Below, piece by piece: positions 9,696 through 20,249 of a DNA stretch of 64,000 bases. Made by a program: the position numbers and the translations under genes. Numbering within the stretch: position 1 is the stretch's first letter; the number at the start of each line of letters is the position of its first letter. Source of the stretch: Glebionis coronaria (Eukaryota > Streptophyta > Magnoliopsida > Asterales > Asteraceae); assembly GCA_025667525.1 (NCBI GenBank), contig CM046876.1:22779224-22843223 (forward strand), read 5' to 3'. The notes below the pieces were generated by a model that saw nothing but the letters and a program-made list of their open reading frames with translations, was not told where the DNA came from and did no database searches.

Positions 9696-10344
9696 TTACT
9701 TTGCATTGTGCTATTATTATTGAGCTAAAATTAGTGAGGGAAATGTGAAGAAAATTTGAGGATGTACTTACTGGTAATTAGGTTGATCGGGCCTTTCATA
9801 ATCTGAATTTAGCACCGATTATTGATGCCATGTGTACAAGTTGGTAAGCCGGTTGATTGTTCATATAAAAAGCTGGTGGTAATTGTAGGCCCCAATGTAA
9901 ACTCTGGAATACATGAGGTAGAGCAGGAACAGGAGAAGGAGCCTCAACAAGTCAACCATATACAAGTTAGACTAGAGAACAAAAAAAAATCAACTATGTA
10001 GATAAGGGTAATCATGATTAAGGTGGAGTTTAGGTTTTAGATATGTATAGGTTTATATGGAAAAGAGAGAATAGTTACAACAACACCCATACTGTTTGGA
10101 AAAAAATTACATATTTGCCCCATTATCTTGGCGCTCATTTTGTCACCTTTATCAAGACCGATTTTGTAATGATTAATATCTATTTATTCACAAGAATCTA
10201 TAGATATGAGTGATCTTTTAAAAATGAAGTTGCATGACATTAGCTATGTTGTTGCTTTTGTAGCCTGGTATAAAAGATGAACTATTGATAATCGAAGGAC
10301 ATGACGGGAAAGTCGTATTTTGGAATGTATCAAGATTATTAGGT
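9696..10344. other. intergenic, with one exon-like fragment
   Basis: No open gene is seen. At 10262-10335 a possible exon follows an AG acceptor (TTGTAG) and reads PGIKDELLIIEGHDGKVVFW on the plus strand. I do not recognise it with confidence. The rest is AT-rich. Confidence 0.35.
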
Positions 10345-10352
10345 GTCCTTGC

Positions 10353-10651
10353 TAGTGGCGGACGCAGGAAATTCAATAGTAGGGGGCAAAATTATTTTTT
10401 TGATGGTAGTAAGGCGAAAAAACTAAAATCTGAATAAAAAATCGAGTATTTTAACTTAAAAATAAAGCATTTTTAGGTTTTACAGTGTTAAATGTTAGAC
10501 TTTTGTGTGTGAGTGGGGGGAAATTTCAATTTCGAGTGGGGGCATTTAAAAAACACTCGAAATTGAGGAAAAATTACACTATAATATCGTCGTTTTACTT
10601 TAGCTATAGGGGGCGACGCCACCCCGTCCCTAAGCTATAGGTTCGCCCCTG
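10353..10651. mobile_element. hAT-like MITE, 299 bp
   Basis: The inverted ends are TAGTGGCGGACGCAGG and (reverse) CAGGGGCGAACCTATAG. Target duplications GTCCTTGC (10345-10352) and GTCCTTGA (10652-10659) match at 7 of 8 bases, the 8-bp size typical of hAT elements. It splits the exon-like stretch at 10262-10340 from what follows. Confidence 0.78.
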
Positions 10652-10659
10652 GTCCTTGA

Positions 10660-11800
10660 CATGTAGAGACCCATAGGTATCTCACACATCACTTTCCCCT
10701 AATAAATAAAAAATAAGGGTCCATTTTCGATAAGTTAAATATACAATACGACTAATATCGTACTTTAGTGCGGGCAAACCTAACCCGGACCACCTCATTT
10801 TGACCAAACCTGTTTTGAAAATTTAATTCATATCTAATCAACCAATATTCTTATGTACTTATTAGCCCAAAATTTGCGTGGCTCAGATATAAAGCCCAAA
10901 AGAGCGCACATGGTTCCTAATATTGCTTTTGGTCAGCATGTCCGACTATGGGTTAAAGAGAATAAAGCTGAAATGTGAACAAGAGAAACACAACCACGTA
11001 TACTTTTAAGATAGACTTAACTCGAAACGCAATAAATATCCCGACAAATCTCTCACCAAGAGGACCCTGGTTCTCTCTATACTTGCTAACTTCGCCACTG
11101 TTACTAAACGGGTCCAACAAAATTACCAAAAAGGGCCAAAGACGTAAGTTCATGTAAGAAATAATCCAATTGCTTTAGGTGGAATAGTGAAATTTAGATA
11201 TAGTGTTATAGCTGGCTTTTGCACATTGTACAATTTAGATTTGGTGCAAATGTCAGTTAACTCTTCACTTTCCGTGCAACTGATAAATAATGAACCTGTA
11301 AAGAATTACGGAGTATTGTTTTTTAGGAAGTTTGCCTTCATATGTTTTCAAAACTTTATATAATAATAATTCAATGTTCGTTTTTAATAAATTGATGTAT
11401 TTTATAAAAAATAGGATGCGTAGTCTAGGATAAGGATTCTATATGAAGAGAAAAAAACCTTACAAGATCGGCTCAGTAAGGCGTAAAATCAACTTCTCGA
11501 GGGTGAAAATATGAGATAAAAGATGCACAAAACAATTATGGTAAAATGTTCATATGTTGTTCAAGACTTTAGATAAACAATAACTTTCATTTTATCTAAT
11601 GTTCTTTTTAATTGCACGATCTGAAAGGTAACATACACGTATTTCGCCGAGTAAGGCCGCCACCATTTCACGATGAACCCAGTTCCTTAGAGTTAGCATT
11701 GCATGGAATAAATATCACTAAAAGGAGTATCACTTCTCATCATTCTGATATCTTAATGTATATAACTTGTGAACGTTAATTTTAGAAAGTAATTGCATCG
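10660..11800. other. intergenic, nothing recognised
   Basis: AT-rich sequence with only short open frames on both strands. No domain, LTR boundary or inverted repeat was identified. Confidence 0.4.
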
Positions 11801-11814
11801 TTGAACTCTGCAGG

Positions 11815-12195
11815 GAAAGAACACGCCTTAAGTTTGATAATGATGCCACCCAAGAAGACGTTTTTCAGAGCTTGTGCAAGGTGTTGTTGTTGTTGTGCAT
11901 AAGGTGGTTATTCTTTTTCGCGTTACAACATGTTGTCTATTTTATAACCTATAAAATGAAGTCAATTAAGATTTCCATATGTATTTTTTGTGCAGGTTTG
12001 CATTTTTTCCTATGGACAAAGCGGTTCTGGAAAGACTTACTGATTCGCCACCAACCAGTACGTCTAACGAGAGGTCCAAGAGGTACAACAAGTGATACAG
12101 ATGACACTGAACGCCAATCCTGCATTCAACATAGAGCTGGAATTTTTGGAGTTCAGTTCGAGTTATCAGAAAGTTCTTTCTGAAATTTGCATGTG
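11815..12195 (+). pseudogene. kinesin motor-domain remnant
   Basis: Two pieces match the start of a kinesin motor domain. The first (about 11818-11880) reads RLKFDNDATQEDVFQSLCK, corresponding to the 'FD..F...ATQE.VF' strand. The second (about 11995-12050) follows a TGTGCAG splice-acceptor-like sequence and reads as a motor P-loop with YGQSGSGKTY. Between them is intron-like DNA. Downstream the frame runs to 12183 without recognisable switch motifs. Kinesins hydrolyse ATP to move on microtubules. Here only the nucleotide-binding start survives, so it is a gene fragment, perhaps of the minus-end-directed KIN-14 type (inference). Confidence 0.65.
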
Positions 12196-12229
12196 TAACA
12201 CGAGGTAAGAACGTTTTTAGAAATTTTTA

Positions 12230-12602
12230 GGGTGCGTTTAGTTGGAAAACATTTTCCATCATTTTCTATTTTCTATTTTGTAGAAAAAGAAAAGGGATTT
12301 CTTTTTCCACAAAACACTTAAAAATTTAGAAATCGCGTTTAGTTGGAGAAATTCGTGTTTTCTATTTTCCAAAACTATAAAGGAAACAAAGGGGGAAATG
12401 AATTTTCTATGTCTAAAGGAAAACTTAGAAAACAATAAAAAGGAGTTTTTTTGTTTTGTGTGTAAAAGGGTAAAATAGGAATTTTGTATTTTCTAGAAAA
12501 TATTTCTAGAAAACGATGATTTGAACGCGTTTTCTGTTTTTCGTGTTTTATAGAAAACATTTTATAAAAAACAGGGTGTTTTCCATCTAACTAAACGCAT
12601 TA
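12230..12602. mobile_element. MITE with GGGTGCGTTTAGTT termini
   Basis: The left end GGGTGCGTTTAGTTGGAAAACA pairs with the inverted right end (AATGCGTTTAGTTAGATGGAAAACA). The interior is rich in TTTTCTAGAAAA-type palindromes. I did not find a clean target duplication, so the exact ends are approximate. Confidence 0.55.
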
Positions 12603-13129
12603 CTGTCTGATGCGTTTGAGCACCATAATTTTTTGTTATTTTCTAGGAAATCTTAGTAAAATATATTTTTCTAATGTCGTTTACGTGGAATCTATAGCAC
12701 TATGCCATATAGCATGCCAGTTTTTTGAGCAGGATGCTTAGGCATTCGGGCTAATTTATGCAAATCTTAAATCTTTTAAGATTAGATATGTCATATGAGT
12801 TGCATTTGTTAGATATGAGTTGTATATTGGAATGTTTATGTTGTTTACAATTTCTATAGAACCATTTCATTTTTACTTATGTCTGATAATCTATTTCGTG
12901 CTTAACGTGGTCATTAATCGAATCAGCGAAAATAACTTCATACGTATGTGTATATATATATATATATACATGATGTTTGTTGTAAAATTGGTGAAACGTT
13001 TTAGCTAAACCATAGAGGTATTCACACAAGGCATTTGGTCTTGGGATTTTGAAAGCGATAAGCTGAAAAACAAGGTGATTTGAGGAATCTAATTCTAAAG
13101 ATTGATACAATGAAGAGACGATTTGATAT
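12603..13129. other. intergenic, nothing recognised
   Basis: AT-rich DNA with a short (TA)n microsatellite near 12951-12968. It ends in GATAT (13125-13129), the left target site of the next element. Confidence 0.4.
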
Positions 13130-13277
13130 TGTTAGACGTATGTTTGCATAGCCTATGGGCTTTGTATTTAGTTAATAGGCTAAGCCCATGTTCTAATTGT
13201 TTCTAGAATAATCTTCATGAGTTATATATTGTAATGATTCTTATCAAATAAATCAAGTCAGATTTATAATCTCAATA
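13130..13277 (+). repeat. 5' LTR of element C
   Basis: Starts TGTTAGACGTATG and ends ATCTCAATA, where the 3' copy has ATCTCAACA, so the terminal CA is decayed. At 148 bp it is a short LTR. Confidence 0.92.
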
Positions 13278-13289
13278 TGGTATCGGAGC
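13278..13289 (+). other. primer-binding site of element C
   Basis: TGGTATCGGAGC directly follows the LTR and matches the initiator-Met tRNA complement except for one base. Confidence 0.85.
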
Positions 13290-13503
13290 AGTAACGATCC
13301 TCTCCTAATTTTTCTCACCAAATTATCTTTCTCCTCTTCCAATCTCAATACCAGTTTGAAAAAAAGGGACTTACGACCGTGACAGTGGAAGAAAGTGATT
13401 TGCACCAATCATATCATATGTATATTCCTTCATCATCAATTGTTTATAGATGATTGCCGACGTGTAGAAAGAGACATAGCAAACATTTTATTCTAATTCT
13501 TGT

Positions 13504-15558
13504 TTGTTTGTAAATGTTTGGCAAAAAGAAAACAAAAAAACAGAAAGTAGCCATATATTTTTTGTTTTGTTTAACAGTATGTCAAAGCAGCCAACTCAAC
13601 GGTGTATGTTTAGGCACGAGATTTTAGGTGCTGTTCCGTGTGTGCTTCCAAGTGCTTTTAATACTATGACTATTCGGGATTCAACATGGAATATGGATAC
13701 AGGTACATCATCTCATCTCAATTCACATACAAGTAATTTAAATACTGTTTATAATAAATGTTTATATCCATCTGTTTGTGTTGGCGATGGTAAATCTATA
13801 CCTGTAACCAACACTGGTCATAGCATTTTATCCACCCTTAATCGTCCTTTACACTTACATAATGTCCTGGTCACCCCTAATATCATCAAAAATCTTATTT
13901 CTGTCCGTCAATTCACTCGAGATAACAATTGTACTATCGAATTTGATGCATTTGGTTTCTCTGTAAAAGATTTCTTGACCCGTCATATCCTCCTTAGATG
14001 TGATAGTCCAGGAGATCTCTACCCAGTCACCCAACCTTCTCAAACTCCTCATGCTTTGCTTTCTATTACTCCTTCTACATGTCACCAACGCCTCAGACAT
14101 CCCGGGGAAGAAGTGTTACGTTCTTTAGTTTCTCGCCATTTTATTTCTTGTAACAAAGAGAAATCTGCTCATATTTGCCACGCTTGCCAGCTTGGCAAAC
14201 ATGTGAGACTTTCGTTTTCTAGTTCAAAGTCAGTTGTTACTCGCAATTTTGAGATTGTTCACTCAGATATTTGGACTTCTCCGGTCATTAGTTCTGGTGG
14301 TTTTAAATATTATGTGTTATTTCTTGATCATTACTCTCATTATTTGTGGATTTATCCTTTACGTACTAAATCTGAAGTGTTCCAAAAATTCTTACATTTT
14401 TGTTCTTACGTAAATAATCAATTTAAGTGTGACATTACGGCTTTTCAGTGTGACCATGGTGGTGAGTTTGATAACACCAACCTACTTAACTTGTTCGCCC
14501 AAAATGGCATTCAATTTCGGTTCTCTTGTCCGAGAACCTCCCAACAAAATGAAAAGTCAGAACGGATGATACGCACCATCAACAATGTTATCCGTACCCA
14601 TCTCTTTCAAGCCCACCTTCCACCTACTTTTTGGGTCGAGGTATTACACATGGCCGCCTATTTACTCAACCTTCTCCTTTCTTCAGCCATCCAAAATGAA
14701 ATACCATGTACCAAATTATTTAACAAACAACCTGATTACTCACGCCTGCATATTTTTGGTTGCCTTTGCTACCCACATCTCGATTTACCTCGTAAACTTG
14801 AACCACGTGCTACTCCTTGTATCTTTTTGGGATATCCTGCTTATCATCGCGGATATCGATGCCTTGACCTCTTCACAAACAAAATAATAATTTCTCACCA
14901 TGTTACATTTGATGAACTACAATTCCCTTATAGCACCATGACACCCTCAAACCCATCCTCATACATGTTTTTAGATCACACACACTCTCCTGTTATCCGA
15001 CATATTATTCACCATCAACCGACTCATACCGAGCCTACCACTACTACTATCCCAGATCCTCACGATCTCAACACCCCCAACACCCCAATCGGACCAACAA
15101 CATCTTCGAACCCCTCACCAACTCCGAACCAACCTACGCCCGTGCAATCCAATACACCCGCAACCCGACCGCTCCCACAAATTGTTTTACCTCCCACGAC
15201 CCCGCCTGCCACCCATAACCCCCCTACACGAACTCATCCAATGGTCACACGTGCCCAAGTTGGCACGATCAAGTCCAATCCGCGTTTTCAAGGTCATGTA
15301 TTTCATATTTCCCCACTACCAAAGTCTCCTTATGTTGCCTTATATGATCCAAACTGGAGAAATGCTATGAATGATGAATATAATGCATTAATTAAAAACA
15401 GTACTTGGGTTCTTGTTCCACGACCACCTAATGTTAATTTCGTTTGGTCTATGTGGTTGTTTCGGCACACATATCATGCCGATGGTTCTTTGAGCAGGTA
15501 TAAGGCTCGTTTAGTGGCTAACGGGCGCAGTCAACAGTTTGGTGTTGATTGTGATTAG
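13504..15558 (+). CDS. copia protease-integrase-RT start (pol, N-terminal part)
   Basis: The 684-codon ORF carries an aspartic protease site with DTG in place of DSG (WNMDTGTSSHL, about residues 60-70). It continues with the zinc region (HQRLRHPG, then CHACQLGKH, residues 197-235) and the integrase core with catalytic Asp in IVHSDIW, Asp in QCDHGGEF and Glu in the NEKSERMIR block. A Pro/Thr-rich linker (about 500-590) follows, then the opening of reverse transcriptase (NDEYNALIKNSTW). The ORF stops where the family normally reads through into RT. The ATG is far upstream of protease and is only the first in frame. Confidence 0.9.
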   Translation: MFVNVWQKENKKTESSHIFFVLFNSMSKQPTQRCMFRHEILGAVPCVLPSAFNTMTIRDSTWNMDTGTSSHLNSHTSNLNTVYNKCLYPSVCVGDGKSIPVTNTGHSILSTLNRPLHLHNVLVTPNIIKNLISVRQFTRDNNCTIEFDAFGFSVKDFLTRHILLRCDSPGDLYPVTQPSQTPHALLSITPSTCHQRLRHPGEEVLRSLVSRHFISCNKEKSAHICHACQLGKHVRLSFSSSKSVVTRNFEIVHSDIWTSPVISSGGFKYYVLFLDHYSHYLWIYPLRTKSEVFQKFLHFCSYVNNQFKCDITAFQCDHGGEFDNTNLLNLFAQNGIQFRFSCPRTSQQNEKSERMIRTINNVIRTHLFQAHLPPTFWVEVLHMAAYLLNLLLSSAIQNEIPCTKLFNKQPDYSRLHIFGCLCYPHLDLPRKLEPRATPCIFLGYPAYHRGYRCLDLFTNKIIISHHVTFDELQFPYSTMTPSNPSSYMFLDHTHSPVIRHIIHHQPTHTEPTTTTIPDPHDLNTPNTPIGPTTSSNPSPTPNQPTPVQSNTPATRPLPQIVLPPTTPPATHNPPTRTHPMVTRAQVGTIKSNPRFQGHVFHISPLPKSPYVALYDPNWRNAMNDEYNALIKNSTWVLVPRPPNVNFVWSMWLFRHTYHADGSLSRYKARLVANGRSQQFGVDCD

Positions 15559-16331
15559 ACTTTTAGTCCGGTTGTTAACCGACTACTATTCGTACTGTAC
15601 TCAGTCTTGCTTTATCTCGGAATTGGCCACTTCATCAGCTAGATGTTAAGAATACGTTTCTTAACGGTGATCTTTCAGAGACGGTATATATGTACCAGCC
15701 ACCGGGGTTTGTGGACAATCGGTTTACTCATCATGTGTGTCGTTTACAGGGGTCTTTATATGGATTGAAACAAGCCCCTCGTGCTTGGTTTCAACGGTTT
15801 ACAGGTTATGCTCTTCGAGTTGGTTTTTCCTCGAACTGATGCGACTCGTCATTGTTTATTTATAGTCATGGTGTTGAGGTTGCCTATATGTTGATCTATG
15901 TTGATGATATTGTACTTACGGCTTCTTCTACAGCTTTACTGCATCGTATTATCAATTATTTGCGTACGGAGTTTGAGATGACTGATTTGGGGCCTCTTAA
16001 TTACTTTTTGGGGATATCTGTTAAACGGGACACCAAAGGCATGTTTCTCTCATAGAAGAAATATGCGTCAGAGCTTTTAGACAGGGCACGTATGACTACA
16101 TGTAATTCTACTCGGACTCCAGTTGATACAGAATCCAAACTTGGGTCAGACGGGGATCCTATTTCTGATCCAACATTATATTTTAGTCTTGTAGGTGGTC
16201 TTCAATACTTGACTTTTACACGTCTAGACATTTCTTATGAAGTACAACAGGTGTGTCTTCATATGCATGATCCTTGAGAGCCTCATTTTGCGGCTCTTAA
16301 GCGAGTTCTTTGTTATGTTCGTGGGACGTTG
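15559..16331 (+). pseudogene. copia reverse transcriptase, broken
   Basis: Beyond the first stop the same strand reads RT motifs with interruptions: [25 protein letters not shown], then the catalytic YVDD box (MLIYVDDIVL, about 15890-15920) and LNYFLGISV. In-frame stops occur near 15838, 16054 and 16276. The remnant is cut at 16331 by insertion of another element inside the RNase H-proximal region (YVRGTL). Confidence 0.9.
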
Positions 16332-16850
16332 TGTGGAAACCTTGGTTTCCTCAGATCTTTAAGCTACTAGGAATGATCATAGTTAATAATATTAGATAAT
16401 CAAAGCGGAATTGAACCATAATCGTTGAACAAGGTGTTTAGGCACAAGACACAAAGAATTACTTCAACGATTGTTCATTATATTAATAACAAACAATCAC
16501 TAGGTGTGTATAAATTGAATCCCACACCTAGTCGACACACGCTTTAGGTTTACATTGTGAATGAAAGTTATGAAAAACCTAATAACCCTTGGTTCCTTTT
16601 ATAGTGTAAGGATTAGGGTTTTACAAGAGATAACTATGAATAAACATGTATATCTTCTATTTAAATAACTAATACAAAATATTCATAAATAATATTCTAA
16701 ATACTTATCCTAAATAGATTTTTCCAACCGTGTTTGACTTCTGTCAACGCCTAATTTACACTTGTCAATGCTTAGACCCAACGTGTCAACGCTTGAACAA
16801 ATGTTTTCTTCGTTTTTGAGTTTATGCCACATCAACTTTTTGACCCAACA
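16332..16850 (-). repeat. 3' LTR of element B (519 bp)
   Basis: Plus strand runs from TGTGGAAACCTTGG to TTTTTGACCCAACA. It contains three TGTCAACGC-type motifs at 16745-16795. Confidence 0.92.
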
Positions 16851-19020
16851 ATCTTCTCTTAGTTGATGTCGGCAAAACTCTTTGTGTATCTCTTGTAAGT
16901 GGTACATCATCTTCAAATTGCTTCCCCTCAAGTGTAGCATGTATGTCTTCCCCTTTTTGTCACACAACAGGGAAGTAAACAATGTACGCAATCTTGAAGA
17001 TTCTCCAAATGTACGCTCTATGTAATGACCTTGAAGAAAAATAAATAAAATAATCTTGATGTAGAAGTAGAGTAACCCAAACCTATGTTTCATGTCTTGT
17101 ACTATCCATGTGATGAAGAACTTATACCAATGGCGAAATATAAGTAGACCTCGATCCCTTTGTCAAAATTCTTATCCTTTGTGAGACACTGAGCACGATA
17201 ATCTAACTCCTTCAAGTGTTATGACTAGTCTTCGTCACCAACCGTGTAAGCATAAATAAGTTACCTTTAAAAGTAATGTTGACTAGGCACAACTTTTAAA
17301 AATATGATAGAACACAAACTTGGGAAAATCTTCTTCGAACATCAAAGTTACCATAAGAATTCTTCCCCTTAAGCCAACACCTCTTCATGAAGAATCTTAA
17401 TCTTCATATCATATGTAAAAGCTTTAAGACGGATAACTCTTTTACAACGCTACCCCGATTACATAATCAAATCTAATAAATTACTTCACGAGTTGTTGCT
17501 AACTTGCATTAAAATAATTAATCCCTTTTTAAAAATATCCGAGCCATAAATATCAAGTCGATATTCTGAATAAAAATGGAGATCCCATGTACCTTCGTGT
17601 GTAAATACCTCTTTTTGTGCGCCAAAATCTACCAATTTTCTCAACAGCGGCTATTCCTTTTGTTGTCCAATATCCTTCTTTATCCAAGATATAAGCAATG
17701 TGTGTTGTCCAATATCGGACAACACTTGTCAGCGTTTGAAAATTTATATATCGGACAACAAGTATCAACGCTTTTCTATCAGCGTTAACTTTATTCCTGT
17801 CAGCGTCGAAATAACAAATGTCAGCGTCTACTTCTGTCAGTGGATGAATTTTAATGCATCAGCGTCACCTTTACTACTTGTCAGCGTATCCATGCAATAA
17901 ATTTCTTCCAAACGTAATATCATCACGTCATGATTCATATCTTTATGAATATTGGAGATAAAATAGGATCAATTAAAAAATCCTAAAGATTCGCAAGTCA
18001 ACTAACTGACATCCAAATATAGACTTTCATAACTTACGCATGATTTATCCATCATATGTTTTTCTAGAAAGAATAAGTCATACCATTTATCACCTTAAAC
18101 TTTGTATGAAAGAATCAAAAGATTTTATCCAATATTTTCGTGATATTTTCTGCAACAAAACGTATCTTTCTTGAGCAGTCTCAATCAACAAACTGCTGTT
18201 CGTCCCCTGTATCCACATCACAACAATATTTTTGCAATGGATCCCATGCGATCTGCCATATTAATTCGCTGTACATACTGGGATCACTAAAAATAAACGT
18301 TTCTCCTTCTTGTTGGCTGCGTATCTTGATCAACCATGATCTCTTTTTCTTTGATTCCCATAAATAAACAACAAAGTTGTGTGTATATTTATCTAAGATA
18401 AACAGGAAACCATGAGAAATCATCCTTGTTTTTCTTGGCATCAGTAACACCTCGAATCACACATGGTTGCTGCTATGTTTCAAAAGATGAATATAGCGTT
18501 TCACATTGAGCATTACAGCCATGGCGAAACATCCTCTTGCTACAGTTTTAAACAAATCTAGGGTTTGAGAAAACCCTAAATATAAATATCATCACCACAG
18601 CCATGAGCATAAACTATATCAAACTAGGGTTCATCATGATTGTAAGAAATCACTCACCAAAGCTAGCATGATCAAGGCAAAATGTTATCTCGTTATGTTT
18701 ATAAATGATCTAGGGTTTGCAAAAACCCTAAACCTAGATTTAAAGCAAAAACAAAAACTTTGAAGATCATTCTGCTGTTGACTTCAACAGCCAATAACTT
18801 TTTATTCGGGATAAAACTTGACAATCTCTCCGGTGGATGTCTAGATATATGTGTATATAATACACACAAGAAATTTCGTGACGATCCAACTGTCCAATAA
18901 AAAGTTATGGTTTTCTGAATACTGCTGCGCACACAAAATCGCCCAGAAAAACCCTAGATGGATTTTTCTTTTCTTTTCGATACACGAACACCTTGTTGGT
19001 CCTAGCATCACGAGCCACGA
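16851..19020. other. non-coding interior of element B
   Basis: No retroviral-type domain could be read on either strand. The longer open frames (16710-17093 and 18181-18450, both minus) resemble nothing I recognise and the first runs into the LTR. Several AGGGTTT/AAACCCT words occur near 18555-18730. The likely role is packaging and reverse-transcription signals only. Confidence 0.6.
17720..17895. repeat. cluster of TGTCAGCGT motifs inside element B
   Basis: About eight copies of TGTCAGCGT, TATCAACGCT or ATCAGCGTT occur within about 170 bp, spaced irregularly (15-30 bp). The same motif family is in both LTRs of this element, in the LTR of element A and in the gag region of element A. Confidence 0.75.
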
Positions 19021-19033
19021 GGCTCTGATACCA
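19021..19033 (-). other. primer-binding site of element B
   Basis: Minus strand TGGTATCAGAGCC is an exact match to the initiator-Met tRNA complement used by copia elements. It lies 2 bp from the LTR at 19036. Confidence 0.9.
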
Positions 19034-19035
19034 AA

Positions 19036-19572
19036 TATGGAAACCTTGGTTTCCTCAGATCTTTAAGCTGCTAGGAATGATCATAGTTCATATGATTAGA
19101 TAATCAAAGCGGAATAGAACCATAATCATTGAACAATGTGTTTAGGCACAAGACACAAAGAATTACTTCAACGATTGTTCATTATATTAATAACAAACAA
19201 TCACTATGTGTGTATACATTGAATCCCACACCTAGTCGACACGCGCTTTAGGTTTACATTGTGAATGAAAGTTATGAAAAACCTAATAACCCTTGGTTCC
19301 TTTTATAGTGTAAGGATTAGGGTTTTACAAGAGATAACTATGAATAAACATGCATATCTTCTATTTAAGTAACTAATAAAGAATAGTCATAAATAATATT
19401 CTAAATAATTATCCTAAATAGATTTTTCCAAAAGCGTTTGACTTATGTTGACTTCTGTCAACGCCTAATTTACACTTGTCAATGCTTAGACACAACGTGT
19501 TAACGCTTGAACAAATGCCTTCATGTTTTCTTCGTTTTTGAGTTTCTGCCACATCAACTTTTTGACCCAACA
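19036..19572 (-). repeat. 5' LTR of element B (537 bp)
   Basis: Matches the 16332-16850 copy throughout, with two short length differences in the repeat-bearing part. It starts TATGGAAACC, where the other copy has TGTGGAAACC, and ends GACCCAACA. Confidence 0.92.
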
Positions 19573-20101
19573 CGTTGGACTTTGGTCTTCAACTTTATGC
19601 TTCGTCTATTGGGTCTTTGGTTGCTTATTCTGATGCTGATTGGGCTGGGTGTCCTACCACTAGACGTTCTAATTCTGGTTACTGTGTTTTCTTGAGAGAT
19701 AATCTTCTATCTTGGTCATCCAAACGCCAGCATACACTCTCTCGATCGAGTGCCGATGCGGAATACCGAGGCGTTGCTAATGCTGTTGCTAAAACAACTT
19801 GGCTTCGTAACCTCCTCCGTGAGCTTCATAACCCATTTTTTCAGCCACATTTGTCTATTGTGACAATGTAAGTGCCGTCTACTTAACAGCTAATCCGGTT
19901 CAACATCAGCGAACTAAACACATTGAGATAAATATTCATTTTGTTCGGGATATGGTTACTCGAGGTCAGGTTCGTGTGCTTCATGTGCCCTCTAGATATC
20001 AGTGTGCTGACATTTTCACTAAAGGTTTACCGACTGCGTTATTTGAAGAGTTTCGTACCAGCTTGAGCGTTCGATCCCCTCCCGCTCAAACTTTGGGGAA
20101 G
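19573..20101 (+). pseudogene. copia RNase H, C-terminal part of element C pol
   Basis: Downstream of the nested insertion the pol frame resumes as RNase H: LDFGLQLYASSIGSLVAYSDADWAG (catalytic Asp in YSDADWAG), then SSADAEYRGVANAV and LLRELH. A frameshift near 19860 precedes the VSAVYLTANPVQHQRTKHIE and ADIFTKGLP tail, and the segment ends just before the 3' LTR. RNase H would remove RNA during cDNA synthesis. It is decayed. Confidence 0.9.
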
Positions 20102-20249
20102 TGTTAGACGTATGTTTGCATAGCCTATGGGCTTTGTGTTTAGTTAATAGGCTAAGCCCATGTTATCATTTTTTTTAGAATAATCTTCATGAGTTATATA
20201 TTGTAATGATTGTTATGAAATAAATCAAGTCGGATTTATAATCTCAACA
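20102..20249 (+). repeat. 3' LTR of element C
   Basis: TGTTAGACG to ATCTCAACA, 148 bp, followed by GACAT, the partner of GATAT at 13125-13129. Confidence 0.92.

Larger units (their letters stand above)
16332..19572 (-). mobile_element. non-autonomous LTR retrotransposon nested in element C (element B)
   Basis: LTR copies at 16332-16850 and 19036-19572 flank about 2.2 kb without recognisable gag or pol. The primer-binding site GGCTCTGATACCA (19021-19033) adjoins the right LTR and a purine tract (minus strand AAGAGAAGAT) adjoins the left LTR, so it is in minus orientation. A perfect 5-bp target duplication, CGTTG (16327-16331 and 19573-19577), flanks it, and removing it restores the copia RNase H reading. 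It must use proteins from another element. Its TGTCARCGYT repeats point to the family of element A (inference). Confidence 0.93.
13130..20249 (+). mobile_element. Ty1/copia element without gag, split by a nested element (element C)
   Basis: LTRs of 148 bp (13130-13277 and 20102-20249) bound a plus-strand copia element. The primer-binding site is TGGTATCGGAGC (13278-13289) and the polypurine stretch TTGGGGAAG lies just before the 3' LTR. Flanks GATAT and GACAT are a 5-bp target duplication with one mismatch. By hand count the LTRs differ at 9 of 148 sites. Only about 370 bp separate the primer site from protease, so gag is missing. Pol is broken by several stops and by the 3.2-kb insertion at 16332-19572. 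Confidence 0.93.

Noticed and set aside
13855..14100. Minus-strand frame opposite the copia pol of element C
   Set aside because: Shadow of the integrase-encoding strand with no independent support.
18181..18450. 89-codon minus-strand frame in element B as a protein gene
   Set aside because: No retroviral or host domain is recognisable and the region lacks other coding signs.
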